A stretch of DNA of 64,000 nt from Stenotrophomonas sp. NA06056 (GCF_013364355.1 NZ_CP054931.1:2170001-2234000), one strand, 5' to 3'; positions 8,459-18,733 are shown, counted from the first letter of the stretch. Numbers and translations: made by a program. The notes: generated by a model from the letters alone, not told the origin.

Positions 8459-8613
8459 CCTCCACTCGCCGCGGGTGACGCCGCGGTGCCGCGCGCAGGA
8501 CGGGCGACGAAATACCGTCACCCACACGCACCCCGACGGGATTCCGTGCCACTGGCGCGAACAGCCACCTCGGCGACCGACCACGAATCAACGATTTAGC
8601 GAGCGGGATCGTC

Positions 8614-8640
8614 AAATTCCCGCGTCCGTGTAGGGAATTT
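8614..8640 (+). promoter_or_regulatory. Inverted repeat upstream of rpoN (possible operator)
   Basis: AAATTCCC (8614-8621) and GGGAATTT (8633-8640) form a perfect 8-bp inverted repeat with an 11-base spacer, in an AT-richer patch of the 300-base gap 8459-8758; a third GGGAAT copy follows at about 8655-8660. The arrangement suggests a dimeric regulator site 120 bases before rpoN. No sigma-54 or sigma-28 motif was seen in this gap. Confidence 0.45.
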
Positions 8641-8758
8641 CCTTACACGCTGTCGGGAATGCCACCAATCCCCTCAGGAACCCCCCGATTCCGCCCTTGC
8701 AGGATCAAAAGCAAGATGTGTTCCACAAGGCGTCGGGGAGCGGCGCCGGGGAACTGCA

Positions 8759-10168
8759 ATGAAGGCTTCACTTTCGACCCAGCTGGGCCAACAGCTTCAC
8801 CTCACCCCGCAGTTGCTGCAGTCGATCCGACTGCTGCAGCTGGACGGCCTGCACCTGGAGCAGGAAATCCAGCGCCTGCTGGATTCCAACCCGCTGCTGG
8901 AAATCGAAGACGCCGAAGCACCCGCCGCTGACGCCACCGATGCAGCCAGCACCACGATCGATACGGCCGCGTTCGACGAGCTGCCCGAATCCTCGATGTG
9001 GGATGTGTCTGGCGCCAACTGGCAGGACGGCGACGACGACCGCATGGCACGCATTGCCGCCGGCGAATCGACCGACCCACAGCTGCGCGTGCTGCAGCGC
9101 CTGGCGCTGGACCTGGACGAGCGCGAACTGGCGGTGGCCGCCTTCTGGCTGGAACACTGCGACGATGCAGGTTACCTGCAGGCACCGCTGGCGCAGTTGC
9201 AGTTGCTGGCCAGCGCGCAGTTCGATATCGATGGCAACGGCGTTGAAGCCATCCGTCAGCACCTGCTGCAGGGCGAGCCGGCCGGCATGGCCGCGCAGGA
9301 CCTGCGCGAATCGCTGCTGGCCCAGCTGTGCAGCCTGCACGGCGTAGTGCCGGCCCGGCATCTGGCTGCGCGCATTCTCGAGGGCGCACTGGATGCCCTG
9401 GCCGCACATGACTACCCCGCCCTCGCCCGCCAGCACGACGCCGAGATCGAGGACGTACGCGAAGCGGTTCGCCTGATCCTGTCGCTGCAGCCGCGCCCGG
9501 GCGACAGCCTGCTGCCCGAACGCAATGCGGTGGTGGTGCCGGATGTGGTCGCCTGGCACGGCGACGATCAGTGGAAAGTGGCGCTGAACCCGGCCACCAG
9601 CCGCCGGGTGTCGATCAACAGCCAGTACGAACAAGCCCTGACCGACAGTGGCGATGCCGCCCCGGCACTGCGCGAGATGCTGCAGGAGGCGCGCTGGTTC
9701 AGCCGCGGCCTGTCGATGCGCTACGACACCCTGCTGCGCACCGCGCGGGTGATCGTCGAGCGCCAGGCGGCCTTCCTGGTACGTGGCGAGGAAGCCATGG
9801 CGCCGCTGACCCTGAAGGAAGTGGCCGAGGAAATCGGCATGCACGAATCCACCGTTTCGCGCATCACCACCGGCAAGTACCTGCAGACCCCGCGCGGCAC
9901 CTTCGAGCTCAAACACTTCTTCGCGGTGCGCCTGGAAGGGGCCAGCGTGTCCGGACAGGCGGTCAAGGCCATGGTCCGTCGCCTGATCGACGCCGAACCC
10001 GCCGGCCGCCCGCTGGCGGACGAGGCCATCGCCGGCCTGCTGTCCCGCCAGGGGGTGAACATTGCCCGTCGAACCGTCGCAAAATACCGCGAACAACTGG
10101 ACATCGCCCCGGCCCGTGAACGGCGCCGGGTCAACGCCAGGCAACCGCAGCTGGCCCGGGTGGGCTGA
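8759..10168 (+). CDS. rpoN2: RNA polymerase sigma-54 factor (flagellar-island copy)
   Basis: Sigma-54 of 469 residues. Region I is Gln/Leu-rich (STQLGQQLHLTPQLLQSIRLLQL), followed by an acidic region II, the core-binding domain (about 90-290), the HTH region (about 345-380, GMHESTVSRITTGKYLQTPRG) and the RpoN box ARRTVAKYRE (about 436-445). GGGGAA lies before ATG 8759. Xanthomonadaceae usually carry a second rpoN elsewhere; the copy next to fleQ is the one tied to flagellar genes, hence the symbol. Four sigma-54 promoters in this window are its obvious targets, together with FleQ. Confidence 0.95.
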   Translation: MKASLSTQLGQQLHLTPQLLQSIRLLQLDGLHLEQEIQRLLDSNPLLEIEDAEAPAADATDAASTTIDTAAFDELPESSMWDVSGANWQDGDDDRMARIAAGESTDPQLRVLQRLALDLDERELAVAAFWLEHCDDAGYLQAPLAQLQLLASAQFDIDGNGVEAIRQHLLQGEPAGMAAQDLRESLLAQLCSLHGVVPARHLAARILEGALDALAAHDYPALARQHDAEIEDVREAVRLILSLQPRPGDSLLPERNAVVVPDVVAWHGDDQWKVALNPATSRRVSINSQYEQALTDSGDAAPALREMLQEARWFSRGLSMRYDTLLRTARVIVERQAAFLVRGEEAMAPLTLKEVAEEIGMHESTVSRITTGKYLQTPRGTFELKHFFAVRLEGASVSGQAVKAMVRRLIDAEPAGRPLADEAIAGLLSRQGVNIARRTVAKYREQLDIAPARERRRVNARQPQLARVG

Positions 10169-10182
10169 AAAGGATGTTGGAC

Positions 10183-10556
10183 ATGAACAAGCTCACAGTT
10201 CTGTTGGTCGATGACCACGAGGGCTTCATCAACGCGGCGATGCGCCACTTCCGCAAGATCGACTGGCTGCAGATCGTCGGCAGCGCCGGCAACGGCCTGG
10301 AAGCGATCGAACGCTCGGAAAGCCTGCGCCCGCAGGTGGTGCTGATGGATCTGGCGATGCCGGAAATGGGCGGCCTGCAGGCCACCCGTCTGATCAAGTC
10401 GCAGGATGATGCGCCCTACATCGTGATCGCCAGCCACTTCGATGACGTCGAGCATCGCGAACACGCGCTGCGCGCCGGTGCCGACAATTTCGTCAGCAAG
10501 CTGTCCTACATCCAGGAAGTCATGCCGATCCTGGAAGGCCTCAGGGAGGATCGGTC

Positions 10557-10560
<4 letters not shown>
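10183..10560 (+). CDS. Single-domain response regulator between rpoN and fleQ
   Basis: A receiver-only protein of about 125 residues: VLLVDDHEGFINAAMRHF, the acceptor Asp in VVLMDLAMPEMGG, and Lys in NFVSKLSY. It has no output domain. ATG 10183 is preferred over ATG 10174 because AAGGA (10170-10174) sits 8 bases before it but overlaps the earlier ATG. It lies 14 bases after rpoN and overlaps fleQ by GTGA, so the three are one operon. It may supply the phospho-receiver function that FleQ's own N-terminal domain lacks; this is inference. Confidence 0.85.
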
Positions 10561-12062
<1,502 letters not shown>

Positions 12063-12090
12063 CCCGCGTTGCCAGCACGAAGGGGGCACG

Positions 12091-12114
12091 AACGCCTGGG
12101 CTTGCCCGGGCGTT
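12091..12114 (+). terminator. Terminator hairpin after fleQ
   Basis: An 11-bp stem with one G-T pair (AACGCCTGGGC, 12091-12101, with 12104-12114) and a 2-base loop, followed by GGTGTTT. It closes the rpoN-fleQ operon. Confidence 0.65.
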
Positions 12115-12238
12115 GGTGTTTCTGGGGGTGTTACCGGGCTGCCGCCCGGCACCCGCAGAGGCAACGGCCGAAGCAACGGCAACAGCTGACTTCCTGCGCG
12201 ATGCGCGGGTGGGTCTGCAGCAGCGGCCGGATTGCTCA

Positions 12239-12261
12239 GTAGATCCACGCCATGCGTGGAT
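12239..12261 (+). repeat. SMAG-type palindromic repeat (GTAG head, ATCCACGC stem)
   Basis: GTAG followed by ATCCACGC-CATG-GCGTGGAT, the commonest palindromic unit of this window, also found at 26634, 26682 and 46436-46582. The gap 12063-12366 holds this unit and the fleQ terminator; nothing else was recognised there. Confidence 0.8.
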
Positions 12262-12366
12262 GACGGATGACGGCACGAAGAACGGCTCGCTGCTTTTGCA
12301 TGTTTTCCTACAGACAACGCAGCTGCATTGCGCAGCATGGCAGGAACATCCCAACGAGGTTCCGCC

Positions 12367-12783
12367 ATGCGTCGCCTGACTCTGCTCACCGCCCTGCTCT
12401 GCCCGGCCCTGGCCACGGCCGCCGACTGCACCCTGCCCGCCACGCTGGACCAGCGCCAGTTCACCAACCTCAGCGATCCGCTGTACGCGCCCGACAACCC
12501 CAACGCCGGACGCATGGTGCAGGTCAGCTTCGCCGGCAACCAGTACGTCCTGGACATCCTGGGAACCGACCTGCGCATCGGCGGCAGCTATCGCTACCAG
12601 CGCCTGGCCCCGCACGTGGCGGAAATCCGGATGAGCGAAAACCATCCGGCCGGACCCGCCCACTACACGCTGCTGCTGACCTGCCAGACCGACCGCCAGG
12701 GCCGCTTCATCTACACCCAGCACAACGGCCCCATCGCACCACGCCAGCGCCAGAATTCCGGCCGGTGGACCCTGCAGCCCTAG
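12367..12783 (+). CDS. Small exported protein of unknown function
   Basis: 138 residues from ATG 12367, chosen because a typical signal peptide starts there (MRRLTLLTALLCPALATAA, cut expected after ATA or TAA); the frame is open to 12328 but without signal-like sequence. The mature part of about 118 residues has two Cys (one right after the cleavage site, one in LLTCQTD) that could form a disulfide in the periplasm. No domain recognised. It stands alone between the fleQ terminator and a repeat-rich gap, so it is not part of the flagellar operons by arrangement. Confidence 0.7.
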   Translation: MRRLTLLTALLCPALATAADCTLPATLDQRQFTNLSDPLYAPDNPNAGRMVQVSFAGNQYVLDILGTDLRIGGSYRYQRLAPHVAEIRMSENHPAGPAHYTLLLTCQTDRQGRFIYTQHNGPIAPRQRQNSGRWTLQP

Positions 12784-12820
12784 GCCAGAAAACCGACGCC
12801 GGTTAAATGGCGCGAACAGC

Positions 12821-12874
12821 GTGCCGACCAACGGTCGGCACCCACCACAACAGCGGCCAACGGTCGGCACCCAC
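12821..12874 (+). repeat. GTGCC-GGCAC palindrome with CCCACCA tails
   Basis: GTGCCGACCAACGGTCGGCAC (two arms of 8 bases) is followed by CCCACCA, then a second partial copy (ACGGTCGGCACCCACCA). The same layout with A-T in place of G-C pairs occurs at 19911-19982, so the family is defined by pairing as well as by sequence. Confidence 0.65.
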
Positions 12875-12915
12875 CATCAGCAGCAGGTTCCGACAGATCG
12901 CGGAAATCTGTCGAA

Positions 12916-13017
12916 GGCGGGGTGGGTCCGGTGGCGGGGGTGTCCGCGGCATGGATGCCGCGGCCAAGCCCCCATGGATGGGTTTACGGCGTCCCCCGCC
13001 ACCGGACCCACCCCGCC
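12916..13017. repeat. Long palindrome, copy A: 25-bp arms around a 52-base core
   Basis: Arms 12916-12940 and 12993-13017 are perfectly complementary over 25 bases. The 52-base core (12941-12992) folds into two smaller hairpins, CCGCGGCAT/ATGCCGCGG and CCCAT/ATGGG, and ends TTTACGGCGT. The same core, with different arms, occurs at 50273-50376 (inverted) and 50553-50652. It fills most of the 414-base gap before fliE. Confidence 0.9.
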
Positions 13018-13037
13018 CCCCGACGGAATGCAGGTTT

Positions 13038-13061
13038 TTGACGTTGACGTTGACGTTGACG
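13038..13061 (+). repeat. Hexanucleotide tandem repeat TTGACG x4
   Basis: Four perfect copies of TTGACG lie 75 bases before the fliE sigma-54 promoter, in non-coding DNA. Copy number may vary by slippage. Confidence 0.85.
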
Positions 13062-13135
13062 TCGATTCGGCAGGTGCAGGGCGCAGCCCTGCCCAACACC
13101 CCCAACCCTCACGTCACTGAACCGATCAGCGATTT

Positions 13136-13151
13136 CGGCACGGCACTTGCA
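13136..13151 (+). promoter_or_regulatory. Sigma-54 promoter of the fliE operon
   Basis: CGGCACG, 4 bases, TTGCA, with GG (13137-13138) and GC (13149-13150) in canonical spacing; only the first base differs from the consensus. It drives fliEFGHIJK. Confidence 0.9.
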
Positions 13152-13197
13152 CTAGCTCCAGCAGACACCCCCATCCCTGTTTCTGGAACCGTTGCAG

Positions 13198-13563
13198 ATG
13201 TCCCACTCCGTCACTTCGATCCTTTCCCAGATCCGCTCCTACCAGACCCAGGTGGGACAGCCCGCGCTCAACCCGCTGGCCGAAGCGCCGCGTAGCAATG
13301 CCCTGCCGGGCACGGTGCTGGATGCGCCGCAGGTCCAGCCTGCCAGCTTCACCGAAACCCTGCGCGGCGCCATCGCCGGCGTCAACGATGCGCAACAGAA
13401 ATCCGGCGCGCTGGCCAAAGCCTTCGAACTGGGTGAACCCGGCGCCGACCTGGCCAAGGTGATGGTCGCCTCGCAGCAGTCCCAGATCGCCTTCCGCGCC
13501 ACCGTGGAAGTCCGTAACCGTCTCGTCCAGGCCTACCAGGACGTGATGAACATGCCGCTGTAA
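13198..13563 (+). CDS. fliE: FliE, MS-ring to rod adaptor
   Basis: 121 residues from ATG 13198 (MSHSVTSILSQIRSYQ); a TTG two codons earlier is possible but less likely. The C-terminal half matches the family: VMVASQQSQIAFRATVEVRNRLVQAYQDVMNMPL. FliE links the FliF ring to the proximal rod FlgB and is the first protein exported. It is first gene of the sigma-54 operon; fliF follows after 12 bases. Confidence 0.93.
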   Translation: MSHSVTSILSQIRSYQTQVGQPALNPLAEAPRSNALPGTVLDAPQVQPASFTETLRGAIAGVNDAQQKSGALAKAFELGEPGADLAKVMVASQQSQIAFRATVEVRNRLVQAYQDVMNMPL

Positions 13564-13575
13564 GGATAGAACCGC

Positions 13576-15222
13576 ATGGCCCTGTCGCTCTCCAAGGAAT
13601 CCCTGAACGCCGAAAAAGCGGGCCAGTGGTTCGATCGGCTGCAAAGCCTGCAGATCACCCGTCGGCTCGGACTGATGGCGATGATCGCCGTGGCCGTGGC
13701 GGCCGGGCTGTTCGTGTTCTTCTGGTCGCAGAAGCCGGGCATGGTGCCGCTGTATACCGGCCTGGACCAGAAGGCCACCGCTGAAGCGACCGACCTGCTG
13801 CGTGCCGCACAGATTCCGTTCCAGCTGGACCCGGCCACCGGTGGCATCACCGTGCCGGAAAAGAACCTGCACGATGCCCGCCTGAAACTGGCGGGCTCGG
13901 GCCTGACCGACAGCGGCAAGCTCGGCTTTGAACTGATGGAGCGCGACCCCGGTTTCGGTGTCAGCCAGTTCGTGGAAAGCGCGCGCTACCAGCATTCGCT
14001 GGAAACCGAACTGTCGCGCACCATCAACACGTTGCGCCCGGTGCGCGATTCGCGCGTGCACCTGGCCATTCCCAAGCCCAGTGCCTTCACCCGCCAGCGT
14101 GACGTGGCCAGTGCCTCGGTCACCCTGGAACTGCGTGGCGGCCAACAGCTGGAACGCAGTCAGGTCGATGCCATCGTGCACATGGTCGCGGCCAGCATTC
14201 CGGACCTGGCCCCCGAGCGCGTGACCGTGGTCGACCAGAGCGGTCGCATGCTCAGCGTCAGCGACCCGAACAGCGAGGCAGCAGTCAACGCCGCCCAGTT
14301 CGAACAGGTGCGCCGCCAGGAAACCTCGTTCAACCAGCGCATCCGCGAACTGCTGGAACCGATGACCGGCCCCGGTCGGGTGAATCCGGAAGTCAGCGTC
14401 GACATGGACTTCTCGGTGACCGAAGAGGCGCGCGAACTCTACAACGGTGAACCGCAGAAGCTGCGCAGCGAGCAGATGAGCGAGAACACCAGCAGCACAC
14501 CGGGCCCGCAGGGCGTGCCGGGCGCGACCAGCAACAGTCCGCCGGGCCAGCAGGCCGCACCTGCCACCGCGCAGACTCCGACCGAAAGCAGCAAGAACGC
14601 GACCCGCAACTACGAGCTGGACCGTACCCTGCAGCACACGCGCCAGCCGGCTGGCCGCATCAAGCGCGTGTCGGTGGCGGTGCTGGTGGACAACGTGCCG
14701 CGCGCCGGCGCCAACGGCAAGGTTGCACCGCAGCCGCTGTCGGCCGCCGAACTGACCCGGGTCGAAGCGCTGGTCAAGCAGGCCGTCGGCTTCAATGCCG
14801 AGCGCGGCGACACCGTGTCGGTGATGAATGCCCCGTTCGTGCGTGACACCACGCCGGTGGAAGGCCCCGCCTGGTGGGAACTGCCGTGGGTGCACGATGC
14901 CGGCCGCATGCTGCTGGGTGCGCTGGTGGTGATGGCACTGCTGTTCGGCGTGCTGCGCCCGGCACTGCGTGGCATCACCGGCCAGAACAGCAAGAACGAA
15001 GAACTGGCGCTGGAGCCGCATACCGCGGACGTGCAGCTGGTCGATGACGATGGCACCCCGCTGCCGGCGCTGGGCGCCGACCGGGCAAGCCTGGGCGGGC
15101 CGGAAGCATTGGCCTTGCCGGTGGATTCATATGAGGAACGACTGCGGATGGCCCGTGAAGCCGTGAAGACCGACTCCAAGCGCGTGGCCCAGGTGGTCAA
15201 GGGCTGGGTGGCCAATGACTGA
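13576..15222 (+). CDS. fliF: FliF, MS-ring protein
   Basis: Inner-membrane ring protein of 548 residues. The first membrane segment is at about 33-54 (LGLMAMIAVAVAAGLFVFFWS); the YscJ/FliF-type ring-building domains follow (about 60-300), then an unstructured Pro/Gly/Gln-rich linker (about 305-345), and the second membrane segment (about 440-462, MLLGALVVMALLFGVL). The cytoplasmic tail ends in RVAQVVKGWVAND, the FliG-binding helix. The stop overlaps the start of fliG by 8 bases. Confidence 0.96.
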   Translation: MALSLSKESLNAEKAGQWFDRLQSLQITRRLGLMAMIAVAVAAGLFVFFWSQKPGMVPLYTGLDQKATAEATDLLRAAQIPFQLDPATGGITVPEKNLHDARLKLAGSGLTDSGKLGFELMERDPGFGVSQFVESARYQHSLETELSRTINTLRPVRDSRVHLAIPKPSAFTRQRDVASASVTLELRGGQQLERSQVDAIVHMVAASIPDLAPERVTVVDQSGRMLSVSDPNSEAAVNAAQFEQVRRQETSFNQRIRELLEPMTGPGRVNPEVSVDMDFSVTEEARELYNGEPQKLRSEQMSENTSSTPGPQGVPGATSNSPPGQQAAPATAQTPTESSKNATRNYELDRTLQHTRQPAGRIKRVSVAVLVDNVPRAGANGKVAPQPLSAAELTRVEALVKQAVGFNAERGDTVSVMNAPFVRDTTPVEGPAWWELPWVHDAGRMLLGALVVMALLFGVLRPALRGITGQNSKNEELALEPHTADVQLVDDDGTPLPALGADRASLGGPEALALPVDSYEERLRMAREAVKTDSKRVAQVVKGWVAND

Positions 15223-16219
15223 GGTCGTCCCCCTGACCGGCGTGCAGCGCGCTGCCGTCCTGCTGCTGTCGCTGGGTGAACTGGACGCAGCCGAAGTGCT
15301 GCGCCACATGGAACCGAAGGAGGTGCAGAAAATCGGCATCGCCATGGCCACCATGTCCGACATCACCCGCGAACAGGTGGAACGGGTGATGGACCAGTTC
15401 AGCCAGGAACTGGGCTCGAAGACGTCACTGGGCGTGGGCTCGGACGACTACATCCGCAACATGCTGGTGCAGGCGCTGGGCAGCGAGAAGGCCGGCAACC
15501 TGATCGACCGCATCCTGCTGGGCCGCAATACCACCGGCCTGGATGCACTGAAGTGGATGGACCCGCGCGCGGTGGCCGACCTGGTACGCAACGAGCATCC
15601 GCAGATCATCGCGATCGTGATGGCGCACCTGGAAACCGACCAGGCCGCCGACGCGCTGAAGCTGCTGCCCGACCGCACCCGCGTGGACGTACTGCTGCGC
15701 ATCGCCACCCTCGACGGCATTCCGCCCAATGCGCTGAACGAACTCAATGAGATCATGGAACGGCAGTTCGCCGGCAACCAGAACCTGAAGTCGTCCAACA
15801 TCGGCGGCGTGCAGTGCGCGGCCAACATCCTCAACTTCATGGACAGCGGCCAGGACCAGGCGATCCTGGGTGAAATCGCACGCATCGATGCACCGCTGAG
15901 TGGCCGCATCCAGGACCTGATGTTCGTGTTCGACGACCTGGTGGACCTGGACGACCGCGAGATGCAGCTGGTCCTGCGCGAGGTCAGTGGCGAACGCCTG
16001 GGCCTGGCCCTGCGCGGCGCCGACATCAAGGTGCGCGACAAGATCACCCGCAACATGTCCCAGCGCGCGGCCGAGATCCTGCTGGAAGACATGGAAGCGC
16101 GCGGCCCGGTACGCCTGTCCGACGTGGAAGTGGCGCAGCGCGAGATCTTGGCCATCGTCAAGCGCATGGCCGATGAAGGCACCGTCACCATCGGTGGCAG
16201 CGCGGAGGCGATGCTGTGA
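15215..16219 (+). CDS. fliG: FliG, motor switch protein
   Basis: Rotor protein of 334 residues. It has an N-terminal FliF-binding domain (about 1-95), a middle domain with the EHPQ motif (NEHPQIIAIV, about 129-137) that contacts FliM, and a C-terminal domain with the charged torque helix (about 270-300, LRGADIKVRDKITRNMSQRAAEILLEDM) facing the stator. Length is standard. It overlaps fliF at its start and fliH at its end (GTGA). Confidence 0.96.
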   Translation: MTEVVPLTGVQRAAVLLLSLGELDAAEVLRHMEPKEVQKIGIAMATMSDITREQVERVMDQFSQELGSKTSLGVGSDDYIRNMLVQALGSEKAGNLIDRILLGRNTTGLDALKWMDPRAVADLVRNEHPQIIAIVMAHLETDQAADALKLLPDRTRVDVLLRIATLDGIPPNALNELNEIMERQFAGNQNLKSSNIGGVQCAANILNFMDSGQDQAILGEIARIDAPLSGRIQDLMFVFDDLVDLDDREMQLVLREVSGERLGLALRGADIKVRDKITRNMSQRAAEILLEDMEARGPVRLSDVEVAQREILAIVKRMADEGTVTIGGSAEAML

Positions 16220-16857
16220 GCAACGTCGTGCGCTGGCTTGCCCCGGACCTGCTGGCCCAGCCCGAACCCGTGCTGGACCGCGAGGAGGCCTTCGAACTCA
16301 CCGAGCCGGACCCTGAGCATGAGCCGGAGCCGCCGCTGCAGCTGCCCACCCTGGAAGAAATCCAGGCGATCCAGGACAGCGCCGAGAAGGAAGGTTTCGA
16401 CCACGGCCATGCCGACGGCTTCAGCCAGGGCCAGGCCGAGGTACGCCGGCTGGTCGCACAGATCGAGGGCATCCTCGACAACTTCGGGCGGCCACTGGCG
16501 CGTCTGGAAAACGAAGTGGTCGGCGCGCTCGGCGAGCTGGCGGTACGCATTGCCGGTGCGCTGGTAGGCCGTGCCTACGAGGCTGATCCGGCGCTGCTGG
16601 GGCAACTGGTCGGCGAGGCGATCGACGCTGTCGGCGGCAGCAACCGCGAAGTGGAAGTACGCCTGCATCCGGATGACATCACCGCCCTCGCCCCGTTGTT
16701 GACCCTGACGCCGCAGCAGCGGCTGGTGCCTGACACCAGCCTGGGCCGTGGCGACCTGCGCGTGCATGCCGAGGCAGTACGCATCGACGGAACGCTGGAA
16801 GCCCGCCTGCGCGGCGCACTGGATGCTGTGATCCGCCAGACCGGAGCCATCGCATGA
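16216..16857 (+). CDS. fliH: FliH, export ATPase regulator
   Basis: 213 residues, GTG start overlapping the fliG stop. It has an acidic N-terminal stretch rich in Glu/Pro (about 15-45), a helical stalk (ALGELAVRIAGALVGRAY) and a C-terminal FliH/HrpE-type domain (about 110-213, VEVRLHPDDI). It forms a dimer that holds FliI at the export gate. The ATGA overlap with fliI supports stoichiometric expression. Confidence 0.9.
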   Translation: MSNVVRWLAPDLLAQPEPVLDREEAFELTEPDPEHEPEPPLQLPTLEEIQAIQDSAEKEGFDHGHADGFSQGQAEVRRLVAQIEGILDNFGRPLARLENEVVGALGELAVRIAGALVGRAYEADPALLGQLVGEAIDAVGGSNREVEVRLHPDDITALAPLLTLTPQQRLVPDTSLGRGDLRVHAEAVRIDGTLEARLRGALDAVIRQTGAIA

Positions 16858-18254
16858 ACACCGACACCGTGTCGCCGTCTTCGCCGCCGGCCGACTGGGC
16901 CGTTGCCCGCAACCTGCGCCTGGCCAACCGTCTCGACGGCCTGAAGGTCGACACCGCGCACGGTCGCGGGCTGATCCGCGAAGGCGTGCTGCGCCGGGCG
17001 GTCGGACTGACGCTCGAGGCGGTCGGCTGCGAAGCGCCGCTGGGTGCCAGCTGCAAGGTGGAAGTGGTCGACGGCGGCTGGGTCGATGCCGAAGTAGTCG
17101 GTTTTGCCGGCGAACGCACCTACCTGATGCCCAGCGCCGAACTGCATGGCCTGCTGCCGAATGCACGGGTGGTGCCGTCGGCCCGACGTGGCGGCGTGGA
17201 AGTGGGCGAAGGTCTGCTTGGCCGCGTCATCGACAGCGATGGCGTGCCGCTGGACGGCAAGGGTCCGATCCGCGCTGAAGGCCACGTCGGCATGGCTGGC
17301 GTATCGATCAATCCGCTGGCACGCGAGCCGATCACCCAGCCACTGGACGTGGGCGTGCGCGCGATCAATGCGCTGCTGCCGATCGGCCGTGGCCAGCGTG
17401 TCGGCCTGTTCGCCGGCTCCGGCGTCGGCAAGTCGACGCTGCTGGGCATGATGACCCGCTACACCGCGGCCGACGTGATCGTGGTTGGCCTGATCGGTGA
17501 ACGTGGCCGCGAAGTGCGCGATTTCGTTGAAAGCACCCTGGGCGAGGAAGGCCTGCGTCGCGCGGTGGTGGTGGCCAGTCCGGCCGACCGGCCGCCGCTG
17601 GCACGTCTGCATGGCGCCTACCGCGCCACCGCCATCGCCGAGTGGTTCCGCGACCAGGGCCTGAACGTGCTGCTGCTGATGGATTCGCTGACCCGCTTCG
17701 CCCAGGCGCAGCGCGAGATCGGCCTGTCGGTGGGTGAGCCGCCCACGACCCGCGGCTATCCGCCATCGGTGTTCGCCAAGCTGCCGGCGCTGGTCGAACG
17801 CGCCGGCAACGGCGCCAAGGGCCGCGGTTCGATCACCGCCTTCTACACCGTGCTCACCGAAGGCGACGATCCACAGGACCCGATCGCCGACGCCGCGCGC
17901 GCGATTCTCGACGGCCACATCCTGCTCTCGCGCCGCGTGGCCGACAGCGGCCTGTACCCGGCCATCGACGTGGAATCGTCGGTCAGCCGCGTGGTCACGG
18001 AAATCGCCGATGAACCGTGGCGCCTGCGCATCCGCAAGCTGAAACGACTGGTCTCGGCATACTCGGCCAACCGCGACCTGATCGCCATCGGCGCCTATCA
18101 GCGCGGCAACGACGCCGCGACCGATGAGGCGCTTGAGCGTTGGCCGGAAATCATGGAATTCCTCGGCCAGGATGTTGCCAAGGCCGCAGATCTACCGCAC
18201 AGCCAGGCGGCGTTGCAGCGCCTGGTGGAACAAGAGAATGAGAGGCTGACATGA
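16854..18254 (+). CDS. fliI: FliI, flagellar export ATPase
   Basis: 466 residues, F1-beta-like. The P-loop is GLFAGSGVGKST (about 184-195), Walker B LLLMDSLTRFAQAQ (about 272-285), and the family signature PPTTRGYPPSVFAKLP follows. It energises unfolding and export of rod, hook and filament subunits with FliH and FliJ. ATGA overlaps link it to fliH and fliJ. Confidence 0.96.
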   Translation: MNTDTVSPSSPPADWAVARNLRLANRLDGLKVDTAHGRGLIREGVLRRAVGLTLEAVGCEAPLGASCKVEVVDGGWVDAEVVGFAGERTYLMPSAELHGLLPNARVVPSARRGGVEVGEGLLGRVIDSDGVPLDGKGPIRAEGHVGMAGVSINPLAREPITQPLDVGVRAINALLPIGRGQRVGLFAGSGVGKSTLLGMMTRYTAADVIVVGLIGERGREVRDFVESTLGEEGLRRAVVVASPADRPPLARLHGAYRATAIAEWFRDQGLNVLLLMDSLTRFAQAQREIGLSVGEPPTTRGYPPSVFAKLPALVERAGNGAKGRGSITAFYTVLTEGDDPQDPIADAARAILDGHILLSRRVADSGLYPAIDVESSVSRVVTEIADEPWRLRIRKLKRLVSAYSANRDLIAIGAYQRGNDAATDEALERWPEIMEFLGQDVAKAADLPHSQAALQRLVEQENERLT

Positions 18255-18733
18255 TCCAGTCCAAGCGCATCGATCCGCTGCTGAAGCGGGCCCAGGAACA
18301 CGAAGATGCAGTCGCCCGCGACCTGGCCGAACGCCAGACCGTGCTCGACACCCATCTGTCGCGCCTGGATGAACTGCGTCGCTACGCCGAGGAGTACGCC
18401 TCGCAGCAGATGGCCGACGCGCAGATGGCCGCGACCAGCCCGGCGCAGCTGTTGAACCGGCGTGCATTCCTGGACCGGCTGGACAGCGCGGTGGAACAGC
18501 AGCAGCAGACCGTCAACGGCAACCGCGAAAAGGTCGAAGCCGAGCGCGCGCGCCTGATCCTGGCCAGCCGTGACAAGGCAGTGCTGGAACAGCTGGCCGC
18601 CAGCTACCGCGCGCAGGAAAAGGTGGTGACCGACCGCCGTGACCAGCGCGAGATGGACGACATCGGCGCACGCCGTGCGCGTCTGGCGCAGACCGAAGAC
18701 CAGGATGATGGCGAGCAGGGAGGCGGCTCGTGA
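18251..18733 (+). CDS. fliJ: FliJ, export ATPase stalk/chaperone escort
   Basis: 160 residues, almost entirely helical and charged, forming an antiparallel coiled coil as expected for FliJ (LKRAQEHEDAVARDLAERQ start, LARTEDQDDG-type acidic tail). It is gamma-like for the FliI hexamer and escorts chaperones. Sequence conservation is low, but size, coiled-coil character and position between fliI and fliK are decisive. Confidence 0.9.
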   Translation: MIQSKRIDPLLKRAQEHEDAVARDLAERQTVLDTHLSRLDELRRYAEEYASQQMADAQMAATSPAQLLNRRAFLDRLDSAVEQQQQTVNGNREKVEAERARLILASRDKAVLEQLAASYRAQEKVVTDRRDQREMDDIGARRARLAQTEDQDDGEQGGGS

